Assembly (NCBI GenBank): GCA_017893485.1
Contig: CM030364.1
Span: 42,340,109 to 42,404,108, forward strand
Length of the DNA stretch: 64,000 nt
Direction: 5' to 3'
Source of the DNA: Hemerocallis citrina
Taxonomy: Eukaryota > Streptophyta > Magnoliopsida > Asparagales > Asphodelaceae
Shown piece after piece: positions 1-10,294 of the stretch. Position 1 is the first letter of the stretch; each line of letters starts with the position of its first letter. The translations under genes were made by a program, and so were the position numbers. Under the pieces are notes generated by a model. The model saw only the letters and a program-made list of their open reading frames with translations. It was not told where the DNA came from and did no database searches.

Positions 1-428
1 CATCCGACCGGAAGAGGCTCTCACCCGCCCCGTTCTTGAGGGATCGTCTTCCGGGAACAAACGGAAGGGCGCTGAAGGAGCTAAGAAGCTCTAAAAAGAC
101 AACGAGGCCAGCGTCGCCCTCTTCCCCGCTTCGAGAAGTTCACTCCGGTCAACGCGAGTATCTCAGCCATCCTGATGGAGGTCGGAAAGGAGGGTCTTCT
201 CCCACCACCTCCGAAGATGAACACTCCGGGTAAGAAGAGGAAGAGGGATAAGTGGTGCCGCTTCCACAGGGACCACGGCCACAACACGGATGACTGTCGT
301 GCCCTAAAAGACGATATCGAGGCCCTTATTCAGAGAGGGCAACTCTCCAGGTTCGGGAGAAAGGACAGGGCAGATCCTCCCTCGCCCCCAGGGGGGCTAA
401 TAAGCGAGCCGAACGGCACGCAGAGACT
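1..428 (+). pseudogene. Tat gag, C-terminal part with zinc knuckle
   Basis: The readable protein runs in the frame of position 130 with the typical Tat gag phrases FEKFTPVNAS and MEVGKEGLLPPPPKM. It ends in a zinc-finger-like CRFHRDHGHNTDDC motif at about 262-303, followed by a DIEALIQRGQL segment. Gag would form the virus-like particle and bind the element's RNA. The first ~125 bases hold a stop in this frame, and the frame is lost again at about 390-430, where the protease part continues in another frame. The gag core lies before the window. Confidence 0.7.
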
Positions 429-1004
429 TTGGACTCCGAACCAGAGGTCGTCCTGCATCTCATCCCCGAAGGCCCAATGGGGGGAGATTTCAACTCCTCC
501 CGAAAAACCTTCGTCCGGAAAGTAAATTCTGTGCAGAACCGTCCTTCCCCCAAGGGTCTTGGGGTCCCCGTCACTTTTTCAGATAGAGATCTGGAGGGCG
601 TCCGAACATCCCATTGTGACGCGTTGGTAATAAATCTTCACATGACCAACTTTGATGTGCGTCGGTTCCTAGTCGACAACGGCAGTTCGGTCAACATTCT
701 CTTTCTCGAGTTCTTTTAGGGTCTTAAGCTGTTCAGGGACCGACTCAAGCTCGCCGGCTACACTCCCAATGGGTTCACAGGGGTGCCAGTGATCGATGGT
801 GTCATAACTCTCGACGTAACCGCTGGCAAAATCCCAACCACCCGAACCAAGCCGACGGATTTCAGGGTGGTGGATGTGAAGGCCGCTTACAACGTCATCC
901 TGGGCCGACTAGGCCTAACTGCTCTCCAGGCCATACCCTCGGCTTATCACATGAAGATGAAATTTTCCACCACAACGGGCGTGGGAGAAGTCAGAGGGAG
1001 CTAA
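429..1004 (+). pseudogene. Tat aspartic protease region
   Basis: This segment encodes the retropepsin-like protease. The active-site motif is LVDNGSSVNILF at about 672-707, the form usual in Tat elements, where the third residue differs from the canonical DSG/DTG. A stop codon (TAG, 717-719) directly after LEFF breaks the reading frame, which then resumes with GLKLFRDRLKLAGY and the flap-like AYNVILGRLGL stretch near 886-918. A stop at 1002-1004 separates it from the RT frame that starts at 1008. Confidence 0.7.
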
Positions 1005-1007
1005 GAG

Positions 1008-2161
1008 GTGGCCCGTAAATGCTACATGACCTCGGTGAGAGGACCGGTCCTCTCCCTTGAAGCTTTTGAACTCTCCCAAGGGAGTAGCAAACCTATATCA
1101 GAGCCGGTCGATGAGCTGGAAGAGGTGCCCTTCTCGGAAGAGAATCCGACTAGGACGTTCCAGATTAGCAAAGCCCTTCCCCCTCCCGTCCGATCTGACA
1201 TTATCTGCTGTATAAGGGAAAGTTGCGATCTATTCGCTTGGACTGCGACCGACATGTCGGGAATCTCCGAAGAACTCCTTATGCACCACCTTAGTGTCGC
1301 TTCGGGAGCCAGACCTATTCAGCAAAAACGACGCAAATTCACCCCCGAGTGCCAGCAAGCCATCAAAGAAAAGGTTGAGAAACTCTTGAGGGCTCGGTTC
1401 ATACAGGAGGTCAACTATCCAGAGTGGCTGTCCAATGTCGTGATGGTCAAGAAAGCCATCGGGAGCTGGAGGATCTGCATTGACTTCACGGATCTGAACA
1501 AGGCCTGCCCCAAAGATCCATTACCGCTCCTGAGCATTGACGCCCTGATTGATGCAACATTGGGCCATAAACTCTTAAGCTTCATGGATGCATTTTCTGG
1601 GTACAATCAGATCAGAATGTTCCCTCCAGACATCCTGAAGACCTCTTTCGTTACCGATCAAAGTCTGTATTGCTACCGGGTCATGTCCTTCGGGCTCAAG
1701 AATGCCGGTGCCACATACCAGTGCCTTGTTAATAAAGTCTTCAAGGAACAGATCGGGCGGAACATGGAAATGTATGTAGACGACATGTTGGTGAAGAGCG
1801 TCAGCAAATCATATCACGTCTCTGATCTCCATGAAGCTTTCAACGTGTTGAGGAAGCACGTATGAGGCTGAACCCAAACAAGTGCGCTTTCGGCGTCTCA
1901 TCTGGCAAGTTCCTGGGGTTCATGGTCAGCCAAAGAGGCATAGAGGCCAACCCCGAGAAGATTCAGGCCATACTCAACATGGCTCCCCCTTCCAATGTTA
2001 AAGATGTGCAGAGACTCACCGGACGCCTCACGGCGATAGGGCGTTTTCTCTCCAAATCTGGAAAAAAATGTCTCTCATTCTTCAAGGCCCTCAGGGGGGC
2101 TAAAGGTTTTGAGTGGGGGCAACAGCAGCAAGAGTCTTTTGATAGCTCAAGGCCTACCTAG
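1008..2161 (+). pseudogene. Tat reverse transcriptase
   Basis: RNA-dependent DNA polymerase of the element. The segment 1008-1865 contains the fingers/palm with the first catalytic region (FMDAFSGYNQI) and the YVDDMLVKS box near 1773-1799, so all three catalytic aspartates are visible. A frameshift at about 1862 moves the thumb/connection (MRLNPNKCAFGVSSGKFLGF onward) to another frame, which ends at 2161. The linker between protease and RT shows the usual acidic stretch followed by the FTPECQQAIKEKVEKLL entry. Once the frameshift is allowed, the length matches the family. Confidence 0.85.
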
Positions 2162-2680
2162 TTCACCCCCCACTCTTGAGCAAGCAAAAGCCCGGGAAAG
2201 TCCTCTACATGTACCTCGTCACGTCGGAGCCTTTCCTCAGCACTGTTCTAGTAAGAGAAGAAGACAAGACGTAGAGGCCTATCTACTATGTGAGTAAAGT
2301 CCTTAGAGACGCCGAACTCCGTTATCCGAAGCTAGAGAAGATGGCCTATATGCCTTGGTCATGGCGGCCCGAAAGCTCTGTTCCTACTTCCAGTCTCACT
2401 CGGTGGTCGTTCTTACCGACCAGCCGCTCAAACAAGTTCTCTACAAGCCCGAGATCTCGGGACGCCTTATGAAGTGGTTCATCGAGCTGAGCCAGCATGA
2501 TATCAGCTATCAGCCTTGAACAGCTATGAAGGCTCAAGCCCTAGCGGAGTTCATAGTAAAGAGCACAATTTCTGACACCAGCAAAGCGGAAGAGGAACCC
2601 CTGTTCTGGATAGTCATACTGGCTGACCCAGATGATTTCATTCTCCAATACTTCATATCAACTTTCGGGCGTCCAACAGT
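2162..2680 (+). pseudogene. Tat RNase H (retroviral-type), fragmented
   Basis: Three short frames together resemble the first RNase H that follows RT in all Ty3/Gypsy elements. The clearest remains are VLRDAELRYPKLEKMAY at about 2299-2349, followed after a frame change by KLCSYFQSHSVVVLTDQPL near 2370-2427 and by SGRLMKWFIELSQHDISY. A stop follows at about 2517. RNase H removes the RNA template during cDNA synthesis; here it is clearly non-functional. Confidence 0.65.
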
Positions 2681-2985
2681 GAGGCTGAATACGAAGCCCT
2701 TATAGTCGGTCTGTGTATGGCTCGCAAAGCTGGGGCCAAACGTGTCAAGATATTTAGCGACTCGCAGCTGGTGGTGAACCAAGTATCAGGGGAATACGAA
2801 GCGCGAGACAGTCGCATGGCCAATTTCTTGGCCTAGGTTAAGGAATTGATGGTCTCTTTCGAGGATGCACAGCTCCAGCGAATTCTCCGAGAAAAGAATT
2901 CGCAAGCGGATGCCCTCCCAAAGCTAGCTTCCTCTTCCCTCCAAGGGCTCGAACAAACTGTCTTAATAGAAGTTCTACTGAGGCC
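2681..2985 (+). pseudogene. Second, archaeal-type RNase H of Tat elements
   Basis: The text AEYEALIVGLCMARKAGAK, then VKIFSDSQLVVNQVSG, then REKNSQADALPKLASS is typical of the additional RNase H (aRNH) that the Tat branch acquired between RNase H and integrase. The acidic residues of the SDSQ and ADAL motifs are visible. A stop (TAG near 2834-2836) splits the domain, and the part from 2846 continues in frame with the integrase N-terminus. Known for the family: this duplicate domain is a diagnostic character of Tat and Ogre elements. Confidence 0.7.
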
Positions 2986-4314
2986 CAACATCGAGGAAGA
3001 AGATCCCGAGCCAATGGAGATGCTGCCCTTACAACTCGGGGAGAATTGGATGAGGCCTCTGCTCGAGTTCCTCAGAGATGGGATCCTTCCCTTAGACCCT
3101 AAAGAGGTTCGAAAGATCCGAACCAGAGCCGAGCGGTACACACTCATCGAGGGTGTCATGTACAAACGCTCCTACATTCAAGTAGATGGCAGACCCTACT
3201 TGAGATGTCTCTCCCCCGATGAAACCCAGTATGCTTTGAAAGAAGTCCATGCTTTGAAAGAAATCCATGAAGGGATGTGTGGCGCTCACTTAGGAGCAAG
3301 GTCCCTCGCCCACAAAATTTTGAATTATGGGTACTTCTGGCTTACTCTCCTTCGCGATGCTGAACAACACGTTCGCTAATGCGGCCCTTGCCAAAAATTC
3401 TGAACAATCCGCCGCTTACCTCAAGCCCAGCTCTCCTCTCTATCCAGTCCAACCCCTTTTGCAATGTGGGGAATGGACCTGCTCGGGCCTTTCCCTCCAG
3501 CGTCGGGCCAACTAAAGTTCCTTGTTGTGGCGATCGACTCTTTCTCTAAATGGATCGAAGCAGAGCCCCTAGCGACGATCACGGAGAATAGAGTGCAGCG
3601 TTTCTTTTGGAAAAATGTTGTCTGCAGATTCGGTTTTTCTCGAATCTTGGTAACGGAAATGGGACCCAGTTCACGGGGGCAGCCTTCCGCGCTTTTTGTA
3701 CAGATCTGAGCATTCAGTAATGATTCTCCTCGGTCTCCCACCCACAGTCCAACGGTCAGGCAGAGAATGCCAATCTGCAAATTCTTTCCGGCCTGGAAAA
3801 GAGACTGAGCAGGTCGGCTAAGGGGTTATGGGTTGAACAGTTTCCTAATGTGCTCTGGAGCTATCACACTACGAAGAGGACCCCTATGGGAGAATCTCCC
3901 TTCAACCTCACTTACGGCTCCGAGGCCGTTAGCCCTCTGGAGGTGGGTCTACCTTTCCCCCGCTTGATAGCTTACAACGAAGAGCAAAATGCTAACGAGA
4001 TTCGCGGTAACTTGGACCTCATCGATGAGATCCGTGAGAGATCCTCCATCCAGTAAGAAATCTATCGACGTAGGATTGAGCAGTCCTACAACAAGAGAGT
4101 CCGCCCCACGAATCTCGAAGGAGATCTGGTGCTCAGAAAGCTATCAATTTTTTTTCCTAGCAAGAAAGGCAAGCTGGTACCAAATTGGGAAGGACCATAT
4201 AGGGTCTCCAAAGTTGTCTGCCTAGGTGCTTATCAACTTGAAGACCCGGGGGGTAAGAGAGTGCCGCGGACATGGAATGCAGAGCATCTGTTGAAGTACC
4301 AAAAGGGTGTTTGA
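2986..4314 (+). pseudogene. Tat integrase, broken
   Basis: Integrase would insert the cDNA into chromosomes. Visible parts are the N-terminal HHCC zinc region (EIHEGMCGAHLGARSLAHKI near 3258-3317, with its CGPCQK continuation near 3379), the catalytic core starting WGMDLLGPFPPASG near 3465, and the C-terminal core end with LWSYHTTKRTPMGESPFNLT near 3853-3912. The final module KLVPNWEGPYRVSKVV at 4170-4217 resembles the GPY/F-type C-terminus. At least four stops or frame changes (near 3377, 3405, 3707, 4054) break it. The second catalytic Asp region reads LVTEMG instead of the usual DNG. Confidence 0.75.
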
Positions 4315-4515
4315 ACACCGCTCCAAGCAACTTCAACTCCTAGAGCTTTCTTAACGCATTTTAAACTTTTTTCTTCTCTTTTGGCAACCAATCTTAATAT
4401 AGTAAGTGTAATAATGACTCGCAACTCAGAAACAGCCCCTTAGTTGATGTTTTTAATAAAAAAGCGGTTCTCTCTCAGAAAAACTATTGCCTCAATGTTC
4501 TTTCACCGAGCACAT
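4315..4515 (+). other. Non-coding start of the long Tat 3' region
   Basis: After the integrase stop the sequence is AT-rich and has no readable protein. I see no structure here apart from its junction with the tandem array that follows. Confidence 0.5.
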
Positions 4516-4857
4516 ACTCTCTAAACGACAAGTTCGGAGTCCAATACTTGGTTTGATGCCGCTTTTGATACTTGCGAACGAGCGAGTACAAAGTAGCTCA
4601 CCATTCGGAATTGCTCCTACAACTGTTGATACTCTCTAAACGACAAGTTCAGAGTCCAACACTTGGTTCGTTACCGCTTTTGCTACTTGCGAACGGGCGA
4701 GTACAAAGTAGCTCAGCATTCGGAAGTGCTCCTACAACTGTGGATACTCTCTAAACAAGTTCGGAGTCCAACACTTGGTTCGATGCCACTTTTGCTACTT
4801 GCAAACGAGCGAGTACAAAGTAGCTCACCATTCGGAATTGCTCCTACAATTGTTGAT
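4516..4857 (+). repeat. Tandem repeat, 3 copies of about 115 bp
   Basis: The phrase ACTCTCTAAAC recurs at 4516, 4631 and 4746, and each copy carries AGTTCGGAGTCCAA-like and GCGAGTACAAAGTAGCTCA text. The third copy lacks a few bases after CTAAAC. Tandem arrays between pol and the 3' LTR are common in Tat elements. The unit is unrelated in sequence to the array at 8111-9060. Confidence 0.85.
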
Positions 4858-5195
4858 ACTCTTACAAAAATTAGCGAAGCTCAAATTCTTACAAGAAGCT
4901 CGATAAATGGGTATATTATTTCATCAAAATTCGAGATACAAGTCTAATTATAGACCAACAATTCATACAAGAGACTACAAAATTTCACTCTAGCCCATTC
5001 TGGGGAGTGGGATGCTTCTATTAAGTGACACTCGGGGACGGCGTGTGCTGTGGAGCTCTTGCCTCGCATCTGCGGAAGTCTAAACCAGCTAGCTAAGTCG
5101 CGTCACCAGAGCCTAAGAGTCTCACTGTCGCCCCCACAGACGCCCCGCTCGTAGAGCCGGCTACTCCACTCCGGGCATCCCCGGAGTTTCGCAAG
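4858..5195. other. Non-coding spacer in Tat 3' region
   Basis: The first half is AT-rich without signal. From about 5000 the base composition becomes GC-rich, as in the antisense coding block that follows, but I could not read a protein in it. It may be the 3' untranslated part of the antisense gene. Confidence 0.35.
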
Positions 5196-5748
5196 AGGGG
5201 GGACGAAGTGCTAACTCGTGAAACGATCTTCCTTGGGCGTATTCACCCCGAGGGCACGAAGTGCTTCTAATGTTGCCCCCCTCCCTCAGACAGTCGTCGC
5301 AGACGAAGGTTCTCCGCATCTAGCTCGACAACCCGTTCTTTCAGTGGGTCGTCCGTAACTCTTATCTTTAGGCGAGACAATCTGCTCGAACTGCCCCCGC
5401 GCAAAACTTCAGAGAGTCAGTCGAAGATGCACGGTCTCTAGACTTTTTTCGAGCACCGCGTTCTTCAACTCGTTCCTCTTGGATCTAGCCTCAAATAGAG
5501 AGTGACGAAGAAACTTAAGCCGAAGACCCTGGTTGGCAACCATCGAAGGACAAGACTCCTCGCCGTCGAGAGACACCTCACGAAATCTCTCTTCGAGCCG
5601 CCTCATCTCAACATCTCGGCGAGCCAAAGTCAACCTCACATGGCCTAACTCCCGCTTCGCCTTATGAAGCATCTCCCGAGATCGGCTGAGGTCTAACTCT
5701 GTAACACCTAGCTTATGGCGGAGAGCTGATACTTCGCTACCATGGGAA
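5196..5748 (-). pseudogene. Antisense coding block with coiled coil (Tat aORF, distal part)
   Basis: On the minus strand a splice-acceptor-like CCATGGTAG near 5740 is followed by an open frame (SEVSALRHKLGVTELDLSRS, then 5672 down to 5409) rich in Leu, Glu, Arg and Lys heptads, strongly suggesting a coiled coil. After a stop, another frame with LKERVVELDAENLRLRRL continues the coiled-coil character to about 5300. A third frame ends with ALGVNTPKEDRFTS and a stop near 5196. Antisense extra ORFs between pol and the 3' LTR are known in Tat elements. That this block is an exon of the antisense gene is inference. Confidence 0.45.
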
Positions 5749-5861
5749 AACTAATTTGAAGAAAAAAATTTGCAAAGTCAAACACTCAGGTTTCAAACAG
5801 AGCTACAAGATAGTTCTAATCTTCTGTGAGCCTCGCAGCACAACATTGAGTCCAAAAAACT

Positions 5862-7846
5862 TCATATCATTGACAAAAAGAAAGAAGATACAAGAGCGGT
5901 GGCCAGTTCGCTATAAGGCAGTACAAAAACAAAGAAAAAAGAGCAAGTACAAATAGAGTCAAAGAGCCACCTTGGGGGCCTGCTCCGCAATCGTCTTTGG
6001 CACCTCCACGATCGCCGACTCGGGGTTCGCCACGCCGCCCTCCTCTTCTTCTCCTTCATCTCCTTCCTCTGCCCCCGCAGCAGCTCCACCTTCGGGAGGG
6101 ACATACTCGCCTTTGAGAGGGGTATACAGGCTATACCCCGTGCTATCGAAACTGGGGAGGCGAGCTTCCACGTGCTTGAGGGCTCGGGTGTAAGATTGCT
6201 CCATGTTCTCGCGCTGCCTTGGCCCTGATCGCCTTTGTAGCCGCTACCACCGCCGCTTCCCTCTCCCTCGCCTCGTCTTCGGCAGCCTTCAGAGCCTTCT
6301 CCTTCTCCTGAACAGCCCACTCCCTCCTTGCCGGCCCTCGCTGCTTCGGCTGCAATCCGCTCGTTCGCTTTCGCTAAGGCCGACTCAAGAAGGCTGATCT
6401 GAGCAGCCTGAGACTCCGACAGACGACGCTCTGCCTCATACATCTTCACTGCCTTGGTCCTCTCGGACCGATCTTTATCGCACGTCGCCTTGAGCTCCTT
6501 CTCCTGCTTGGCGAACTGCTCCAAGAGGTGGCTGAAGTGGCAGGTAATTTGAAGACAAAAAAGAGCTACGGTTTGACGCAAAATACTTGAAGATTTTGAG
6601 GACCCTACAAAGTTACTCACCGACATCGTCGCCCTGGCAATCTTGAGGGCGTTATCTCCCATCGTTCCCGCCTTCAACGACGCTCGGTCTTTCGGGGTCG
6701 GCAAGTGGCGGAGTGCCTGCATGCTCATGACAGAATCACCAAGGAAGTCGTCATGTTTCATCACCCGTCAGTCGGGGATGAAAAACCCTTTATGCTCCTC
6801 GGTGAGAATCGTCTCGGCCTCGGCTGTAAGAGGGGGCGTCTCGAGCGGCGAGCGCTAGTGCAGCCCCAACAGAGAAGGCCTCGGCAGAGGGGTCGGAAGA
6901 GGCAGACGGGGGAAGAGTGGCAGAGGGAGCGGACGGAGATGGGGATGCTAAGTTCACCATCGGGGCTACCGCCGAGGGTCCTTTAGCGGCTCGGCCAGCC
7001 GAGGGTCCCGCCGTCGTCCTCTTCCTTTTCTTGCTATCAACGCATTTCCCGTCGCCTACTCCTCGGTCAAGTAGCATTGCTCGGAAGTCCATGTCCAGGG
7101 CCTCTGGAGAAACGAAAGTCAAAAAGAGTTAGCGACAGAAGAAAACTATATCAGAAATAAATACAATAAGAAAATAATTTGAAGCATACTAGGGTCGATC
7201 GGACTGAGACCCCCACCGAAAAGAACCTCCTCGGTCATATCCTTCCAACTCAAGGTCGGACGACTGAGGAGTTTCGTCACGACCTCATCCTCCTCCGGAA
7301 TCAATACTGGTTCGGCCTTTGCCCACCTCGGAATATCCTCCTCGGTCAATCTGTACCACTGCAGTACCTCGGTCACAACGGGTGGCAGGGGAAAACGGAG
7401 ACCGACATTAAGCGCGTCGTATGGAAAGACGCATGTGTCGGACGAAGTCGCTGAACACGCTCGAAACCCTGGACCAGGGAGGAGGGTGAACTCTGACGGA
7501 ATCAGGAAGCTCTTCCTAATACGCAGCAGGCCCCTCTTCGTAAGAACCGAGGGAATGTCATCGACTTCGGAGTGCTCCCTCGGCTTATTCTCCTCGTATG
7601 AAGTGACCTTCCGTATACCGCCTTGGACAGAAGGTCGGCAGAATAACTCCTGACTTTCCTGAGGCTGGACAACGTGGACGGCAGCCTACCTAGCTCACTC
7701 GCTCTCTTCACATTCTCCACTATTGTCTCCACGATCACCGACCCAGTGACCTCCTTCCCCTTGTCCACCGCAGATGAAACTGCCAACGACCGATCACTCC
7801 CTTGGTCCAAGGTGGAGGTCTCACTCCCCGACAACACTCTAGACAT
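5862..7846 (-). pseudogene. Antisense additional ORF (aORF) of the Tat element, decayed and possibly spliced
   Basis: The block starts with ATG at 7846. It continues after a frame change near 7555 into KSFLIPSEFTLLPGPGF and VTEVLQWYRLTEEDIPRW (to about 7190), wording I associate with the plant transposon-like protein encoded antisense in Tat elements. A Lys/Arg- and Ala/Ser/Pro-rich stretch (SKKRKRTTAGPSAGRAAKG) follows at about 7040. Then comes a coiled coil (LLEQFAKQEKELKATCDKD, about 6510-6450, onward), and the C-terminal end is KTIAEQAPKVAL at about 5960. Intron-like borders are visible on the minus strand: a donor GTGAGTAAC near 6615 with an acceptor near 6535, and an acceptor TTTCTCCAG near 7110. 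The usual central part is missing and at least three frameshifts are present. Confidence 0.5.
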
Positions 7847-8110
7847 CTTGAAAAATATATAAAATAAAATATATATTTACCTTGATGTGACAACTACGGT
7901 CGGAATAGTTCGCCGGAGAATTCAGCGTTTGGCCGCGACCGCTAGTAGAGCCACCCAAGAGGAAAATCTAATTCTCAGAGTGAAAAGTGAAGAATGGGAG
8001 AATAGTGAAGGGGGGAAAGACTTATAGTATAAAGGGGAGCGTCGCTTGGGCTTCCGAGTGCTTTGGGCCCCCACGACCCCTAATGAGGCCCATCAGAAGG
8101 CTAAACGACA

Positions 8111-9060
8111 GAATTCGTAAAGGCGAAAACTACCGCCTCACAATTCGCGCCAGATCTTCATTGAGGGGTCCAAATCATGGCACGTAGCTCGGAATTACAA
8201 TTCGAGCTATCGAGGTACCGAGCTGCGAATTGGCAAAATCCATCGCCTCACAATTTGCGCCAGATCTTCAGCAAGGGGTCCAAATCATGTCATGCAGCTC
8301 GGAATTACAATCCGAGGTACCGAGGTGCGAATTGGCGAAAACTACCGCCTTACAATTCGCGCTTGATCTTGATCGACCCTCCAAATCATGCCACGTAGCT
8401 CGGAATTACAATCCGAGTTACCGAGGTACCGAGCTACGAATTGGCGAAAACTACTGCCTCGCAATTCGTGCCTGATCTTCATCAAGGGATCCAGATCATG
8501 CCACATAGCTCGGAATTACAATCCGAGCTACCGAGGTACCGAGGTACCGAGCTGCGAATTGGCGAAAACTACTGCCTCACAATTCGTGCCGGATCTTGAT
8601 CAACCGTCTAGATATGCCACATAGCTCGAAATCATCATCCGAGCTATCGAGCTATCGAGCTGCGAATTGGCGAAAACTAACGCCGTACAATTCGCGCTTA
8701 ATCTTGATCAAGGGTCCAGATCACGCCACGTAGCTCGGAATCATAATCTGAGCTATCAGCTGCGAATTGGCGAAAACTAACGCCTTACAATTCGTGCTCA
8801 ATCTTGATCAAGGGTCCAGATCGCACCACGTAGCTCGGAATCTCAATCCGACCTTCCAAGCTACCGAGCTGCGAATTGGCGAAAACTAACACCTTACAAT
8901 TCGCGGTTGATCTTGATCAAAAGTCCAGATCGCGCCACATAGCTCGGAATCACAATCCGAGCTATCGAGCCACCAAGCTGCGTATTGGCGAAAGCACCTG
9001 CCTCCCGATGCGCGTTCCAGATTGCGCCACGTCTCCGAGCCGCTGATCCACCATCGGATC
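8111..9060 (+). repeat. Tandem repeat array, about 9 copies of 100-118 bp, hairpin-forming
   Basis: The anchor GCGAATTGGCGAAAACT (or a close variant) occurs at 8225, 8327, 8436, 8554, 8662, 8762, 8871 and 8980, with a first partial copy near 8111. Spacing is 100-118 bp. Each monomer holds two inverted repeats: GCGAATT with AATTCGC around the GGCG/CGCC inner pair, and CTCGGA with TCCGAG. Length differences come from gain or loss of a short CGAGGTAC sub-repeat. Arrays before the 3' LTR are a known Tat feature and can seed satellite DNA. Confidence 0.9.
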
Positions 9061-9537
9061 ACTTGGAAATTCGCACTGACGACATGATCGACGCTCCAGA
9101 TCGCGCCACGACTATATTCGCGTGATTAATTCTTATTTAATTATAATTTGAATTAATTATTTGAAAATTGCGAAAAATGATTAAAAATTCAAGAAATTAA
9201 TTAAAAATTCTAAAAAATAATTATAAATTTGGGGAAATATTTTTGAGCTCCTGGGTACATAATTATTAATTAGAACGATTAACTAAATTTTTTTTGAAAA
9301 GAGATCACCACTTCGCAAAATTGAATAAATTTTTTGAAAAATAATAAAAAAATTAGAAAAAATTCCAGAAAATTCCGAGAATCATCTTTGGCACTTTGCA
9401 AACTCAGATTGACACTGTTACACCTCGAACAAGATCAAAACCCCTTGAAGAACTCCGATAAAATTCCGTACGCCATTGAAACAATAAAACTACTCCTCGA
9501 AGGCTGTTAAACTCAGTGTTCAGGAGTGGGAGGCTCG
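9061..9537 (+). other. AT-rich leader to the 3' LTR with polypurine tract
   Basis: The stretch from about 9120 to 9370 is very AT-rich with repeated short AATTAATTAAAAATTC-like text and no coding capacity. It ends with the purine run AGGAGTGGGAGG at 9522-9533, a plausible polypurine tract for plus-strand DNA priming, directly before the TG that I take as the LTR start. Confidence 0.5.
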
Positions 9538-10075
9538 TGATATGGCTAAAAATAGGATTAAATCGGAATCGTTCAAATCAGGCACGAATCTTAAAGCTCT
9601 CAGGGGTAAAAGGGTAATTTCGCCTACAAACGGGTCCAAATGGGGAACTAGGTCTTTCTTCAAAGTTCAAAAGTCCAAAAATGGATCTGTTCTACTGGGT
9701 ATGGGTAGCAATCCGTTGTAAACCAACCCAGATGGATAAAGAGGGATTCAAATTCGTGATTATCTCTAAGAAGCGGTTTAAACCACCTCTTATCATGAAA
9801 CGAGTCTAACCTCTCCATTTTATCCATAAACATCCGGAAGTAGAGATTTAGCCTTATCTCGAAACTGGTTCCTAAGGCGACTATAAATACCCCTCTCCCC
9901 CCACCGTGACAAGGTAATCAATCCTTTTCTACCTAAAGCTCTTTCATAATCCATCAGATTACTGACAAGAGCATCAGAGACAGCAGCGAGATACCAGTCA
10001 ACACGCAAGTGAAGGTCAACACGTTTGCATATTTGTTTCCTCGAAAAACCCACAAATTTATCTGTTTGCTCCCAC
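9538..10075 (+). repeat. 3' LTR of the Tat element
   Basis: The proposed LTR starts TGATATGGC after a polypurine tract and ends near TGCTCCCACA, about 538 bp. It contains a good core promoter, CTATAAATAC at 9881-9890, with the GC-poor U3 before it and a plausible transcription start near 9910. The 5' LTR is not in the window, so both borders rest on TG..CA ends, the tract and the TATA position only. Confidence 0.5.
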
Positions 10076-10294
10076 ACTAGAAATCAGTAGCAACAGTTAC
10101 CTTGTAAATTGGAAGTTGGCAAATTGTGGCGAAGCTATGTAATTTACCCTAAAATAATCTCTCCTGGTATTGTAACGTATTATTAGAACATTATTTCCTT
10201 ATTATAGTTTCATGAAGTGAAAGCAACTGATTCCCGAACTCATTAGTTTACTCATCCCAAACCACACTTCTTACCCTTTCCAATCCACATGCAG
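10076..10294 (+). other. Intron 3' end of the NAL1-like gene
   Basis: Between the LTR and the first recognisable exon lie about 220 bp of AT-rich sequence with no coding capacity. A pyrimidine-rich stretch and CACATGCAG form a good acceptor at 10286-10294. The upstream exon would have to supply a final G to complete a GAA codon (intron phase 1). Confidence 0.65.

Larger units (their letters stand above)
1..10075 (+). mobile_element. Ty3/Gypsy retrotransposon, Tat lineage, 3' part
   Basis: This is a plus-strand LTR retrotransposon whose 5' LTR and gag start lie before the window. The order gag, protease, RT, RNase H, a second RNase H, integrase, a long non-pol 3' region with tandem repeats and an antisense gene, then LTR fits the Tat branch of Ty3/Gypsy; the extra archaeal-type RNase H and the long 3' region are known Tat traits. 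Several frameshifts and stops in pol show that it is inactive. The neighbouring NAL1-like exons start 219 bp downstream of the LTR behind a good splice acceptor, so the element probably sits in an intron in the same orientation as the gene. The exact 3' edge is inferred from TG..CA termini. Confidence 0.85.

Noticed and set aside
8111..9060. CRISPR-like regular repeat array
   Set aside because: The context is a plant Tat retrotransposon; monomers are contiguous ~108-bp tandem units without spacers.
9820..10077. 85-codon minus-strand frame in the Tat LTR
   Set aside because: It overlaps the LTR's promoter and terminus and resembles no protein I know; probably chance.
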